A stretch of 60,166 nucleotides of DNA from Trebouxia sp. TZW2008 (GCA_002118135.1 BDIU01000142.1:1-60166); one strand, 5' to 3'; shown: positions 18,169 to 31,090, counted from the first letter of the stretch. Notes: generated by a model from the letters alone, not told the origin. Program-made: numbers and translations.

Positions 18169-18242
18169 CGCGGTGTAGAGAAATTGGAGATCTCGCCAGG
18201 CTCATAATCTGGAGATTGCAGGTTCAAGCCCTGCCGCCGCAC
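18169..18242 (+). tRNA. trnMf(cau): Initiator tRNA-fMet (CAU)
   Basis: Acceptor CGCGGTG with CGCCGCA gives the C1-A72 mismatch typical of bacterial-type initiators. The anticodon stem with loop CTCATAA (CAT) and T-arm GCAGGTTCAAGCCCTGC are clear. It directly abuts rns, so one cleavage would release both RNAs. Confidence 0.93.
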
Positions 18243-18506
18243 GAAAAAACCCGGGAATAAATCAAGGGAAAAACAATTAAACAACGATCAAAAAAGCGAA
18301 ACTTGTTTATTGTAAATAAAAGTTTTTTATAAGGATTAACATTTCTTGTTTTTTTTCTTGTACAATTAATATTATACACTTTTTAAAGGGAAAGGGGTGG
18401 TAAAAAGTGCAAATAAATGTGTGACTTTGCACTTTCTTTTGTAAGCGAGCGCGAGAAAACAGGGAGTGATACTCTTTTATCTCCTTTTTACAAGCATATT
18501 CTTTCT

Positions 18507-18580
18507 GTCTAGGTAGCTCAGATGGTTAGAGCAAAGGACTGAAAATCCTTGTGTCGGAAGTTCAAATCTTCCTCTAGACA
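18507..18580 (+). tRNA. trnF(gaa): tRNA-Phe (GAA)
   Basis: Acceptor GTCTAGG/TCTAGAC, D-arm GCTCAGATGGTTAGAGC, anticodon stem AAGGA/TCCTT with loop CTGAAAA (GAA), T-arm GAAGTTCAAATCTTC. Confidence 0.95.
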
Positions 18581-19715
18581 ACAAGTGTTAATAGATTAAT
18601 TATTCTACACAGAAAAAGAGTGTGCTTATATCCCAATTAGGTTATTAAAAAGGTGTCAACTTTACTTTATTCCTGTAAAATATTCTATATTTTCATAAAA
18701 ACCTAACAAATTAACAACAAAAGGTTAAAAACATTCAAAAACTATTGTGGTGTTCCAGTTTTTTTACTAATGGTTTATAAGATCTCTTTAGTTTAGGTCT
18801 TTAGCCCTCTTGTTTTTTTAATACTGTTTGACCTCTTTCACCGAATGCTCTGGATCCATTAATACCTTTAAAAAAAACACGCGCGTTTTTTCTACAATAA
18901 AAAAGATAAGTAGTAAAGATTCTGCTTTTTCACCAGATGCACCAAATTAGAAGGGTTATGAGAATGTATACTTTTTCGGCTAACTTTGTGTTAGTCTTAC
19001 GGGGCGTAAAGACTTTCATAGTTTAATCAAAAAACTATGAGAAGATCTCTTTTATTTTTTGAATCTGAAGTATAGAAAAAGTTATGCGCAACATGGTTTA
19101 AAAACAACAAAAGAAAGAGTTAAAAAAACCACAAAAGGTGTATATAATGTTGCACATATTAATTTGTGGGAAGAGAAGTTTTTAAAATGCATGCAGCCCT
19201 TTAAAAAAGAAGAAGTTTTACAACCTAAATAAACAAGATTAAAAAGAGGGAATGTACATGAAAGCAACAAAAAGCCTAATGAAACTAAAAAACACATAGA
19301 GACTAAAACCTCCAAACCCAGTTAGAACAATAAATATAACAAAAACAAAGTAAAACTTTGTACTCGATAGAAAAAAAGTAGGATTAATGACAGGTTAAGA
19401 AAGTTGGTGAAAACATTGCTAAGAAATTTCATAGGTTTTACATTTTTTGTTAACAAAAACTGAAGAAAGAAAGCATTAAGCCAAGCCCTTAACATCTCTT
19501 TTAAGTCAATGGCAAGAACACTGTTCTATCGTTTGAAAAAGACAGGTGGAAAGGTTAAGAGAAAGACACGGAAAGCGGAGAAACCTCTCCTACACTATGT
19601 GTTTGAAAGAAACTACCATAACCCCCAAGAAAGAAAAAAAGGAAGAAGAAAGGGGCAGGTATACATCTCTATTGATGTTGTATTACCCCCCCCCTGTTGC
19701 CAGTTGGCTTTTTCT
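18581..19715. other. Gene-poor spacer of about 1.1 kb
   Basis: No conserved gene, tRNA or structured RNA could be recognised here on either strand. It is AT-rich and has few of the dispersed repeats seen elsewhere. A hydrophobic - strand frame lies at 19297-19082 (first ATG; about 71 codons, FLVSLGFLLLSC at its start). It might be debris of the membrane-ORF family just downstream, but this is weak. This is also the point where + strand genes converge on - strand genes. Confidence 0.6.
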
Positions 19716-20568
19716 CTACTTTAGAGAGAGGCTTTCCTTTAATTTATTTATAGCGTTTACATTTTCTTCGAACAGGTCTTCTCCTCTATCCAACAAAAGC
19801 AGAGAGGCCTTGTAAAACAACTGCTTGTTTTTGTATGGCTGGAAAAGCTTGTTTTTTTCCTCAACCAAGAGCTCTCTGTCTTGTTTTACGCTAATTTCGT
19901 TTATAACACTGTTACAGCACCTCTTTGCCCTGCCTATTTTGTCTGCCATGATTGTTTCGGCCCTGTACAAAAGGATACCAATTATCGAGTAAAAAAAAGA
20001 GATTATAAAAAGGTTTTTTACTGTTAGGTTTTTTCCTATCAACTCTCGTACCAACAGGAAATTTATTTTTTCATTAGGGGTACTAAACATAAAGATACGG
20101 GATGAAATGTAGGGTAACAAAAAAATTAACCTCTTGTTTATTAAAAAGCTGTCTATGTACAATAGATAAAGGTAAAATAGAAGCCAGCTGTTAAACAAAA
20201 ACAACCAACCAACAGGTTCTTACAAATGTAGATCTCTGCCTTACCAAAGAAGAGAAACACTTGGAAGAGAAAAAGAGCTCGTTGTGGAAAAAAAGATCAT
20301 TCTTTTTACCAATAACAAAAAGTAACAGCCAGCCAGGCAAGTAACAAAGAAAGAGCGGCTTAAAGATTCTGCTTGTTTCTGACAAATTAAAAAAAGGGTC
20401 GAACAGGGTAAAAAAAACCCCTTGCCAAAGAGCTAACCTATAAACAAAGAGCAGAAGGGGCAGCACGAGGCCGATAACGACAAAATGGCAAGAAGGGCTG
20501 TTTTGGGCACGATTTATAATAGCACGAAAAGGTTGGGTCATATATTTCTTTTTTCTGTGAGAAAACAT
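19716..20568 (-). pseudogene. Split copy of the orf288-type membrane protein (125 + 162 codons)
   Basis: Two overlapping - strand frames, 20568-20191 and 20204-19716, change register in a 14-bp overlap. End to end they match the intact 288-residue ORF at 28685-29551 in length and layout. N-terminus: FVVIGLVLPLLLFVYRLAL here against FFFVLGLFLPVNILFYRIV. Next: FLCYLPGWLLLFVIGKKND against FFCYFPTFLLFILLYKKDS. C-terminus: EEKNKLFQPYKNKQLFY against LEKNNLFTFPERPPFF. It is either a frameshifted pseudogene, a gene read by frameshifting, or a true two-gene version. The function of the family is unknown; several transmembrane helices lead a soluble C-terminal third. Confidence 0.6.
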
Positions 20569-20594
20569 TTGGGTGTAATTGTAATTACACCCAA
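20569..20594 (-). repeat. Perfect 12-bp hairpin between two cassette ORFs
   Basis: TTGGGTGTAATT and its complement with a 2-nt loop, lying between the end of the 88-codon ORF and the start of the split ORF. A similar long-stem, 2-nt-loop hairpin is at 27678-27709 in the second block. Confidence 0.6.
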
Positions 20595-20600
20595 GTGCCT

Positions 20601-20867
20601 CTATTCTTTGTACAAAAAGCTCTTGAGAAGGTCTGAGAGCTTAAATATTAAAGCGTGTGGGTTTTTATGGCTTGCCACCGCTTCCATCTCGTTGGTTACA
20701 CCCACCAAGTCTTTTGCGCTTTCAGCAGCGTGCGTATGAGCCTTCAGTATTTCCATTTGAAATAGCTGAACAAAAGTCGGTAGAAGGCCGATATAGTCTA
20801 TAGGGAAAAAGAGAAAGAATGTTGCCGAAAATACTACAAAGAGCGTGTAAGCCTTGCAGGAACCCAT
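20601..20867 (-). CDS. Unknown small membrane protein, orf88b
   Basis: 88 codons from ATG 20867. One hydrophobic span (LFVVFSATFFLFFPIDYIGL, residues about 9-28) leads an amphipathic, alanine-, histidine- and glutamate-rich C-terminal part (AHTHAAESAKDLVGV). The frame is open further upstream to a TTG at 20972, but that would overlap the previous ORF; ATG 20867 leaves a 16-bp gap. The C-terminal half may correspond to that of orf210 at 26812 (AHAQALKVHAEMASRK), a weak similarity. Family unknown. Confidence 0.45.
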   Translation of the reverse strand: MGSCKAYTLFVVFSATFFLFFPIDYIGLLPTFVQLFQMEILKAHTHAAESAKDLVGVTNEMEAVASHKNPHALIFKLSDLLKSFLYKE

Positions 20868-20883
20868 TTGTGGCACTTGAACC

Positions 20884-21138
20884 TTACAGGGTACTCTCCT
20901 TTTTCTTAAAGCTGAGACTGCTGTACTCCAGGAAGAGAGGTACCGCAAGAGACAAGATGTACAGAAAGGCAAGAGAAAGCCAAAATGGGCCTATTTTTAT
21001 GAGATTCATCCCTTTTCTAAGCAAGACTATAATCAGAGCTACAACAAAAACACCGTAGAGCCTTGTGGTAGAAAAAAGGTACAACAAATTCGTTGAAAAC
21101 GCCAAAAAACGAACAGAATTCTTGTGAGAGAAAATCAT
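20884..21138 (-). CDS. Unknown small membrane protein, orf84
   Basis: 84 residues from ATG 21138, first ORF of a three-gene - strand series. Two hydrophobic spans (YGVFVVALIIVLL and FWLSLAFLYILSLAVPLF) lie either side of a short polar loop with KIGP. A STTR motif precedes the first span. orf88 at 29554-29820 has the same plan: ITRTP, hydrophobic span, glycine/proline loop, second span. A decayed third copy is at 27833-28100. Function unknown. Confidence 0.5.
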   Translation of the reverse strand: MIFSHKNSVRFLAFSTNLLYLFSTTRLYGVFVVALIIVLLRKGMNLIKIGPFWLSLAFLYILSLAVPLFLEYSSLSFKKKESTL

Positions 21139-21341
21139 AGTGCAATCTTTTTTTAAAAGATTTGTTTTCTTAAGAAATATTAAAATTCCAACGGAGGAGA
21201 GGCGTTAAAACCTCCCTCATCCTGAAATAGCCCACCTTTGCCCGCATCTTTAAGAGCTGTTTTGTAGGCGTCCATGACTTTTAAGGTGATACATGCTGCC
21301 CAACGGGCAGCACTCGATATATTTATCATAAAGACGGTTAT

Positions 21342-25616
<4,275 letters not shown>

Positions 25617-26186
25617 TTATTTGGTGCGTTCAAATTGTTCCCATGGGCTGGCAAAATCAAAGTAACGAAATTCTTGAGTAATCTCAACTGGCTCTGTGAT
25701 TACTCTTTTCTCTGAATCATCATAGCGGACCTCCACATAACCACTTAAAGGGAAATCTTTTCGCATAGGGTGGCCTTGGAATCCATAGTCTGTAAGAATC
25801 CTACGCAGGTCTGGATGATTTGAAAAAAAGATCCCAAACATGTCCCAAACCTCGCGCTCCCACCAACCAGCACTAGAATAAAGTGAAGTTACTGAAGAGA
25901 GTTGAGAGATTTCATTTACACAAGTTTTGATTCTGATCCTTGAATTGTATTGGATAGAGAGCAAATTATAAACAATCTCAAACCTTAACTCTCTACTTGG
26001 GTAATCAACTGCTGTTATATCGGTTAAAACCTTGTATTGGGTGCTTATATGATCTTTTAAAAAGGAAAAGAAAGGAACAATGTATTGTGGATATATATAA
26101 AATACAGTTTCATTTTTACTGGATACGTGGTACTGGATCCACGCCGGTAAGCTTTTTATCAATGACTTTGTGAATGTTTGGTTCAT
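25617..26186 (-). CDS. nad9: NADH dehydrogenase subunit 9
   Basis: Peripheral-arm 30-kDa-type subunit of complex I. The 189-residue frame from ATG 26186 (MNQTFTKSL) matches the usual Nad9 length. It contains [35 protein letters not shown] and the 30-kDa signature region with [20 protein letters not shown], of which D-Y-G-F-x-G-H-P is diagnostic. The frame stays open upstream to 26264, but that adds a non-conserved leader. trnK lies just upstream. Confidence 0.95.
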   Translation of the reverse strand: MNQTFTKSLIKSLPAWIQYHVSSKNETVFYIYPQYIVPFFSFLKDHISTQYKVLTDITAVDYPSRELRFEIVYNLLSIQYNSRIRIKTCVNEISQLSSVTSLYSSAGWWEREVWDMFGIFFSNHPDLRRILTDYGFQGHPMRKDFPLSGYVEVRYDDSEKRVITEPVEITQEFRYFDFASPWEQFERTK

Positions 26187-26298
26187 CTTTTTTGTTATTT
26201 TTGTAACCTGTTTAGAAAGAGTGGATACGGTTAAAGAAATGTATAAAAACCGAAAAAGATACACTAAACCTAACCTTTTTTGTATAAACCTAACCTTT

Positions 26299-26371
26299 TA
26301 GGTACGGCAGGGCTCGAACCTGCGACCATCAGGTTAAAAGCCCGATGCTCTACCTACTGAGCTACGTACCC
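26299..26371 (-). tRNA. trnK(uuu): tRNA-Lys (UUU)
   Basis: Read on the - strand: acceptor GGGTACG/CGTACCT (G-U end pair), D-arm GCTCAGTAGGTAGAGC, anticodon loop CTTTTAA (TTT), T-arm GCAGGTTCGAGCCCTGC. Confidence 0.94.
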
Positions 26372-26811
26372 GTTTGATGGAAAAAGTATCAACTGTAAAA
26401 CACTCTCTGTAATTTTTTCTTTTTTCCTCTATTAAAGGCACACCAGAGAACGACAATACCTTGTGACCTGTTTTAATGCGGTTGAATTGGTATGAATAAA
26501 AAGGAAAAAAGCAGATTGTTCTGTTAGAGAGGTTTTAAGGGTAAAGAGGTCTATAACGGGATAGAAAGGCAACGCCAAGGAGTGCAAAAGCTATCTCCCT
26601 GAAACGTTTATAAAAAGGTTTGGTTAAATCTTAGTGTACCACCCCTTTTATTGGAACTTTTTTATTAAAAGACAGATACCGCAAGGTGCAACTATACTAT
26701 ATTACAATACAGTTACCAGGAAGCCTCAATCCCCCTTCTTGTATGGCGAGGGGGAAAGAGGTTTTTTTATTATTGTAAGAGGTTTTTGCGAGATCCCATA
26801 AACTATCCAAC
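26372..26811. other. Spacer downstream of orf210, no gene seen
   Basis: About 440 bp with no recognised gene. A - strand frame at 26933-26697 overlaps orf210 in another register and is taken as a shadow. Confidence 0.55.
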
Positions 26812-27444
26812 TTATCCTTTCCCAAACCAGGATTTAAATGTTGATACAGCTTTTTCTGAAACACTTTTATACGCTTCAATTTTTGCCATCCTGTCCAGAG
26901 TTCCTTCAGGTTTCCTGCTCGCCATCTCCGCATGAACTTTCAAAGCCTGTGCGTGGGCAACCTGTTTCTCTTTAGGTGTCAGATAATGCGCCTCCTGAAT
27001 GGCCTTTATCTGGGCCTGGAGAAAGTCGTTTGACCTTTGCGTAATATTAACCCTGTCCATTGTCTTACCAACCTCATTCCCAAAATATACCCCAACACCC
27101 ACTCCTCCATATTTCATAAGGGGAGATATCCCGGGATTCCCAATCTTACTGACTACAAATTCTTTGCCCAAAAGATTGTTTAAAAAGCTTTTTGATTTGG
27201 GGATATTGAACAAAACAAAAACTACAATACTAGTCGATCTGAGGTAAAATGAAAACAAAAAACATACAAACTTAACAAGAAATTGGCCTTCTGTCAGCCC
27301 GTTGGAATAGCCAAAAGTACCAAAGAAAAAAGTAAAAAGAAAAATCAAATACGTGTATTTTCTGGAAAAGTATTCTAACAAATACAAGTCAATTAGGAAA
27401 TAATAAGAGGTAATTCTGATAAGAAATTTTTGAACCATCTCCAT
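26812..27444 (-). CDS. Unknown membrane protein, orf210
   Basis: 210 residues from ATG 27444; family not recognised. The N-terminal half holds two to three hydrophobic spans (YLIFLFTFFFGTFGYS; FVCFLFSFYLRSTSIVVFVL). A glycine-rich stretch (MKYGGVGVGVYFGNEVG, about residues 110-126) follows, then a long charged, alanine-rich, probably helical C-terminus (EKQVAHAQALKVHAEMASRK). This suggests a membrane anchor plus a coiled or helical matrix or intermembrane domain. It is the last ORF of the second accessory block. The absence of stops over 633 bp in AT-rich DNA supports expression. Confidence 0.5.
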   Translation of the reverse strand: MEMVQKFLIRITSYYFLIDLYLLEYFSRKYTYLIFLFTFFFGTFGYSNGLTEGQFLVKFVCFLFSFYLRSTSIVVFVLFNIPKSKSFLNNLLGKEFVVSKIGNPGISPLMKYGGVGVGVYFGNEVGKTMDRVNITQRSNDFLQAQIKAIQEAHYLTPKEKQVAHAQALKVHAEMASRKPEGTLDRMAKIEAYKSVSEKAVSTFKSWFGKG

Positions 27445-27475
27445 AAATATATAACGTTATTAATAAAAGTACAAG

Positions 27476-27652
27476 CTAATTTTTACCCTCTCCCTTAAAA
27501 TCACCGTAATACAAACCAGCTCGCCTGGCCGCAAAGCAAAGTGCACAATAGAACACCGTCGACGAAATGATTTTGATTCTTTCACTCAGTAAGAGAGGTT
27601 TTGTTACATGCCAAAGGTAAATAATTAAACAGATTAACAAAATAAAAAACAT
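27476..27652 (-). CDS. Unknown small membrane protein, orf58
   Basis: 58 codons from ATG 27652 (the frame is open to a TTG at 27682). One hydrophobic span (FFILLICLIIYLW) is followed by HVTKPLLLSERIKIISS. The V-T-K-P-L after a hydrophobic span recalls the I-T-R-T-P-L of orf88, so it could be a short, divergent member of the same family; that is tentative. It lies 31 bp upstream of orf210, the same small-then-larger order as orf84/orf88b. Confidence 0.35.
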   Translation of the reverse strand: MFFILLICLIIYLWHVTKPLLLSERIKIISSTVFYCALCFAARRAGLYYGDFKGEGKN

Positions 27653-27677
27653 AAAACTCTGTTTTTCTGGGAACAAC

Positions 27678-27709
27678 AACAAATAACATAAATGTTTATG
27701 TTATTTGTT
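27678..27709 (-). repeat. Perfect 15-bp hairpin between the cob 3' copy and orf58
   Basis: AACAAATAACATAAA and its complement TTTATGTTATTTGTT with a 2-nt TG loop. It marks the downstream edge of the cob 3' duplicate. Confidence 0.65.
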
Positions 27710-27829
27710 TTCTTAAAAGAATAAACCCTTACCCTAAGCTCCTTGGAGTAAAGGGGTTTTTGTACTTGATTAGAAACTGTTCAATTCTTCCTAAAAAAGG
27801 TATAAAGATTAAAAAGTAAAGAAAAAAGT
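27706..27829 (-). repeat. Direct-repeat copy of the cob 3' end
   Basis: 124 bp identical to 29889-30012 except for one base (C for T near 27727). It contains the last 101 bp of cob with its stop and 23 bp beyond. Both copies lie in the same orientation, 2,183 bp apart. The near-identity implies recent duplication or ongoing gene conversion. Confidence 0.9.
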
Positions 27830-27832
27830 TTT

Positions 27833-28100
27833 ACCCACTAAATCAACAGCCCAACCCTTAAACCAGTCATTATTAAATATAACAAAGACGAGAATATTGA
27901 TGCAAATCAACAATATAGAAGTAGAAAAACAGAAAGATGTAACACTGTGAGCCGGCCCGAATAAACCTACACATACTAGAAGGTACTAAAACGCTATCAG
28001 AGGTGTTCGTGTAAAAAAATGTATTATTACTACTAAAAGTTTTAGAATGTATTTACAAATATAATTATAACTTTGTCGCGATAACATAAAATATTTATTT
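27833..28100 (-). pseudogene. Decayed copy of the orf88-type small membrane gene
   Basis: Read on the - strand: LKLLVVIIHFFTRTPLIAF, a TAG stop, then YLLVCVGLFGPAHSVTSF and ILVFVIFNN. orf88 has IIYYIHLITRTPLIMLH, AYGLFANPSFGSRLCF and FLVLIFNN in the same places. The match runs nearly the full length with an internal stop and no clear start, so this is a pseudogene copy. Its 3' end runs straight into the cob 3' duplicate. Confidence 0.65.
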
Positions 28101-28269
28101 ATTATTTTATTTGTGATACAGCATCCTTAATAATAGGAATTTCTCCGAAAATGTGACACTTTCTTCTTCGAAGAAAGTATAACCATTATTGGTACATTGT
28201 TATATATAATACAGATAATTTTATATGTGTATTTACAAGAGTGTATAAGTTTTACACAATTGTCACTAT

Positions 28270-28531
28270 TTAACTATAAGAATATATCATTTATTATTTT
28301 AATACGAGTAAGCTCAGATATTACTATTTTTACACTTTTCGCCTATCACGTGGTAATTTTCCACGAACATAGAAACTTGTTTTGAGAAGTAATTTCCTGC
28401 TTGAGATGCTTTCAGCAGTTATTTAAACTAAACGTAGCTACCCAGCTATGCCATTGTTGTGACAACTGGTAAACCAGAGGTTTATCATTCCCGGTCCTCT
28501 CGTACAAAGGAAAGGTTCTCTCAATTTGTGA
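28270..28531 (-). pseudogene. rnl (fragment): Inverted fragment of the rnl 3' end
   Basis: The complement of 28343-28531 matches rnl about 14863-15050 with only a handful of differences, including TTTGTACGAGAGGACCGGG, TTTACCAGTTGTCACAACA and GAAAGCATCTCAAGCAGG. The rest, to about 28270, still aligns to the last 60 bp of rnl but is more diverged. It is partial and inverted relative to rnl, so it is not a functional rRNA. Confidence 0.9.
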
Positions 28532-28684
28532 AAACCTTTTTTTGTAAATAAAAAAAGGTACAAAGGTTTTCACCTTGCAAAAACATAAACTCCTACTACC
28601 TCAAACCTTATTGTATAATACAAATATGTAGAAGCGCTTATGTAAATACTTTGGAATGGACTTTTCATAAGAATTGGTTTTTTA

Positions 28685-29551
28685 TTAAGAGAAAGTGATT
28701 TTAGAGCCACACAGAGCTAGATGGTTTAATTTCCTGCAAAACAAGTCAGATTCCTGTAATATGTTCTTGCACGCCTGGTGTGTTACAAAACAGAAGAAGG
28801 GGGGTCTTTCTGGAAATGTAAACAGATTATTCTTCTCCAAGCACAAAAGGCGATATTGCTCTTCAGTTATTTTACCATGCAAAGAAAGAAGAACCTTTTC
28901 TGCAAGTGTTGAATATTCTTTTATATAGTATTTAACAGCCCTATTTTGTCTTGACAGACATAAAAAAACAAGAGTATTTGCGCTGAAAGAGAGTTGATAG
29001 CTCATTTGTTTTCTTTCAGTTTTCAAACTTATAAAAGATGCCAAAAAGCTGTCAAAGAAAGAATATTTGGAAAAACGATCAATGTAAACACTCTCCGGAT
29101 TTTCCGCCTCCTCACTAAAGAAACAATTGAAAGCGCAATAGGATACAATAAACTGCCTAAGTATTAGAAACGGTATTTCGAAGAAAGAACCAGTATAAGA
29201 GAGCAAAAGATAAGCAGAAAAATAAAGAAACAAAAAACAAAAAAAAACCATTATTTTCTCATAGAAATAGCAATGAACCTCGGCCGCTAAACTATAAAGC
29301 GTAAGAATCCATTTGAGATACTCGAACTTTTTCATAAAAAAGTTCGAGTCCTTTTTGTAAAGTAAAATAAAGAGCAAAAAGGTAGGAAAATAACAAAAAA
29401 AAACCGTGTCAAAAACAGCAGAGTTCACAAAAACAAAACAAGATTCTAAAAGTTTACAAACAATCCTGTAAAACAGAATATTTACAGGGAGAAAAAGACC
29501 AAGAACAAAAAAGAAGAGGTCGTTCTTGATCTTTTTCCTAACACTATCCAT
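28685..29551 (-). CDS. Unknown membrane protein, orf288 (intact family member)
   Basis: 288 residues from ATG 29551; family not recognised. The N-terminal half has about four hydrophobic spans (FFFVLGLFLPVNILFY; VFFCYFPTFLLFILLY; IMVFFCFLFLYFSAYLLL; FLILRQFIVSYCAF). The C-terminal half is soluble and charged (EEQYRLLCLEKNNLF; a CFVTHQACKNIL stretch). A second, split copy lies at 19716-20568. It starts 2 bp after orf88, so the two are probably co-expressed. The absence of stops and the conservation between copies suggest selection, past or present. No catalytic motif was seen. Confidence 0.6.
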   Translation of the reverse strand: MDSVRKKIKNDLFFFVLGLFLPVNILFYRIVCKLLESCFVFVNSAVFDTVFFCYFPTFLLFILLYKKDSNFFMKKFEYLKWILTLYSLAAEVHCYFYEKIMVFFCFLFLYFSAYLLLSYTGSFFEIPFLILRQFIVSYCAFNCFFSEEAENPESVYIDRFSKYSFFDSFLASFISLKTERKQMSYQLSFSANTLVFLCLSRQNRAVKYYIKEYSTLAEKVLLSLHGKITEEQYRLLCLEKNNLFTFPERPPFFCFVTHQACKNILQESDLFCRKLNHLALCGSKITFS

Positions 29552-29553
29552 TG

Positions 29554-29820
29554 TTAGTGGGAAAGGTATTTGCAGTAATAGTCATAACCCACCATTTCAA
29601 TTGCTTTTTGTTTTGTGAAACGGTTGTTAAAAATTAAAACTAAAAACACATTTAATAGTACAGATGTTATAAAGATATAAAAACAAAGACGGGATCCAAA
29701 AGAAGGGTTTGCGAAAAGCCCGTAAGCTGATATCATAACATGGAGCATAATAAGAGGGGTTCTTGTAATAAGATGTATATAATATATTATTGATTTTAAA
29801 AGAACTACAAACACGGCCAT
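29554..29820 (-). CDS. Unknown small membrane protein, orf88
   Basis: 88 residues from ATG 29820; family not recognised. ITRTPLIMLHVMI begins a first hydrophobic span, a short GLFANPSFGS loop follows, then a second span (LCFYIFITSVLLNVFLVLIF) and a polar tail ending YDYYCKYLSH. Relatives: orf84 (20884-21138) and the pseudogene at 27833-28100. It sits between cob and orf288 with a 2-bp gap to the latter. Confidence 0.55.
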   Translation of the reverse strand: MAVFVVLLKSIIYYIHLITRTPLIMLHVMISAYGLFANPSFGSRLCFYIFITSVLLNVFLVLIFNNRFTKQKAIEMVGYDYYCKYLSH

Positions 29821-29888
29821 AAAAATTGATTTTTTTGCTGATTTGAGGCTGCACAGTGCTTTTAAAAAGAAATACGAATTAAAGAATC

Positions 29889-30012
29889 TGTTTTCTTAAA
29901 AGAATAAACTCTTACCCTAAGCTCCTTGGAGTAAAGGGGTTTTTGTACTTGATTAGAAACTGTTCAATTCTTCCTAAAAAAGGTATAAAGATTAAAAAGT
30001 AAAGAAAAAAGT
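29889..30012 (-). repeat. Direct repeat in the cob 3' end (functional copy)
   Basis: The original of the copy at 27706-27829, differing at one base. Recombination between the two would excise a 2,183-bp circle carrying orf88, orf288 and the rnl fragment, leaving cob intact. Confidence 0.9.
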
Positions 30013-31090
30013 AGACCGAGGCAGCTTGGCCTATAAATATATAAGGGTCTTCTACAGGTTTCAAACCTATCCAAACTAGTATTACACAATCTGCAACAAG
30101 CAACCAGAACAGTTTCTTGTGGATCGGGCGAAAGGATGAACTTCTAGTTTGAGCAGTATTAACAAAAGGTAAGGCCAATAACGCAATGAAAACCAAAGCT
30201 ATAGCAAGGACACCCCCTAACTTGTTTGGAATACTACGTAGGATAGCGTAAACCCATAAGAAATACCATTCTGGCACAATGTGCGCAGGCGTAGACATAG
30301 GGTTAGCCGGAATGTAATTGTCTGGGTGTCCTAAGAAATTAGGATAAAAATAAACGAAAACAGAAAAAAATATTGCAAAAAACACCCAACCTATCAAGTC
30401 CTTCACATAAAAGTATGGATAAAATGTAATCTTGTCTACCGATGAGTTTGTACCTAAAGGGTTGTTTGAACCGTACTGGTGCAGGGCTGCAAGGTGAACC
30501 ACAGAGGCTCCTGCAATAATAAAAGGTAACAAATAATGTAGGCTATAAAAGCGGTTTAAAGTGGCATTGTCCACAGAAAACCCCCCCCACAACCACGTCA
30601 CTATAGAATCCCCTACAAGAGGGATTGCACTTGCCAAGGAGGTAATTACGGTAGCCCCCCAAAAACTCATTTGGCCCCACGGTAACACATAACCAATAAA
30701 TGCTGTTAAAATCATTAAAAGTAGGATAACTACTCCCACACACCATACTAATTCACGAGGGCTTGCGTAACTCCCGTAATACAAATTACGAAAAATGTGC
30801 ATATAAACTACAACAAAAAACATACTTGCTCCATTGGCATGCATGTAACGTAAAAGCCAGCCTCCTTCCACATCACGCATAATGTGTTCTACACTCAAGA
30901 AAGCAAGATCTACGTGCGGAGTGTAGTGCATAGCTAAAAAGATACCTGTGGCTATTTGAAGTATTAAACAAAGGCCTGCTAAGCTACCAAAGCTCCACAT
31001 ATAATTCAAATTACTTGGAGTAGGATAATCTATTAGATGGTCATTTATTACAGACAAGGCAGGTTGTTTTACTATTGATAATCTTTTCAT
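29912..31090 (-). CDS. cob: Cytochrome b
   Basis: Core haem-carrying subunit of complex III. 392 residues, intron-free, with the paired haem histidines in transmembrane helices ([36 protein letters not shown]) and the Qo-site [18 protein letters not shown]. Start ATG 31090. The last 33 codons are duplicated downstream at 27706-27829. The spacer upstream holds a 25-bp inverted repeat. Confidence 0.98.
   Translation of the reverse strand: MKRLSIVKQPALSVINDHLIDYPTPSNLNYMWSFGSLAGLCLILQIATGIFLAMHYTPHVDLAFLSVEHIMRDVEGGWLLRYMHANGASMFFVVVYMHIFRNLYYGSYASPRELVWCVGVVILLLMILTAFIGYVLPWGQMSFWGATVITSLASAIPLVGDSIVTWLWGGFSVDNATLNRFYSLHYLLPFIIAGASVVHLAALHQYGSNNPLGTNSSVDKITFYPYFYVKDLIGWVFFAIFFSVFVYFYPNFLGHPDNYIPANPMSTPAHIVPEWYFLWVYAILRSIPNKLGGVLAIALVFIALLALPFVNTAQTRSSSFRPIHKKLFWLLVADCVILVWIGLKPVEDPYIFIGQAASVYFFLYFLIFIPFLGRIEQFLIKYKNPFTPRSLG

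Noticed and set aside
18581..19715. Possible RNase P RNA gene in the gene-poor spacer
   Set aside because: I looked for the conserved P4-type strands (GAGGAAAGTCC-like and ACAGAA-like) and found none; a covariance search would be needed to exclude a diverged form.
29554..29820. Resemblance of orf88 (ITRTP near the N-terminus, two spans) to VirB3/TrbD of type IV secretion
   Set aside because: Only a short T-R-x-P motif and the membrane layout match. No VirB4-type ATPase or other partner is encoded nearby, so the idea is not supported.
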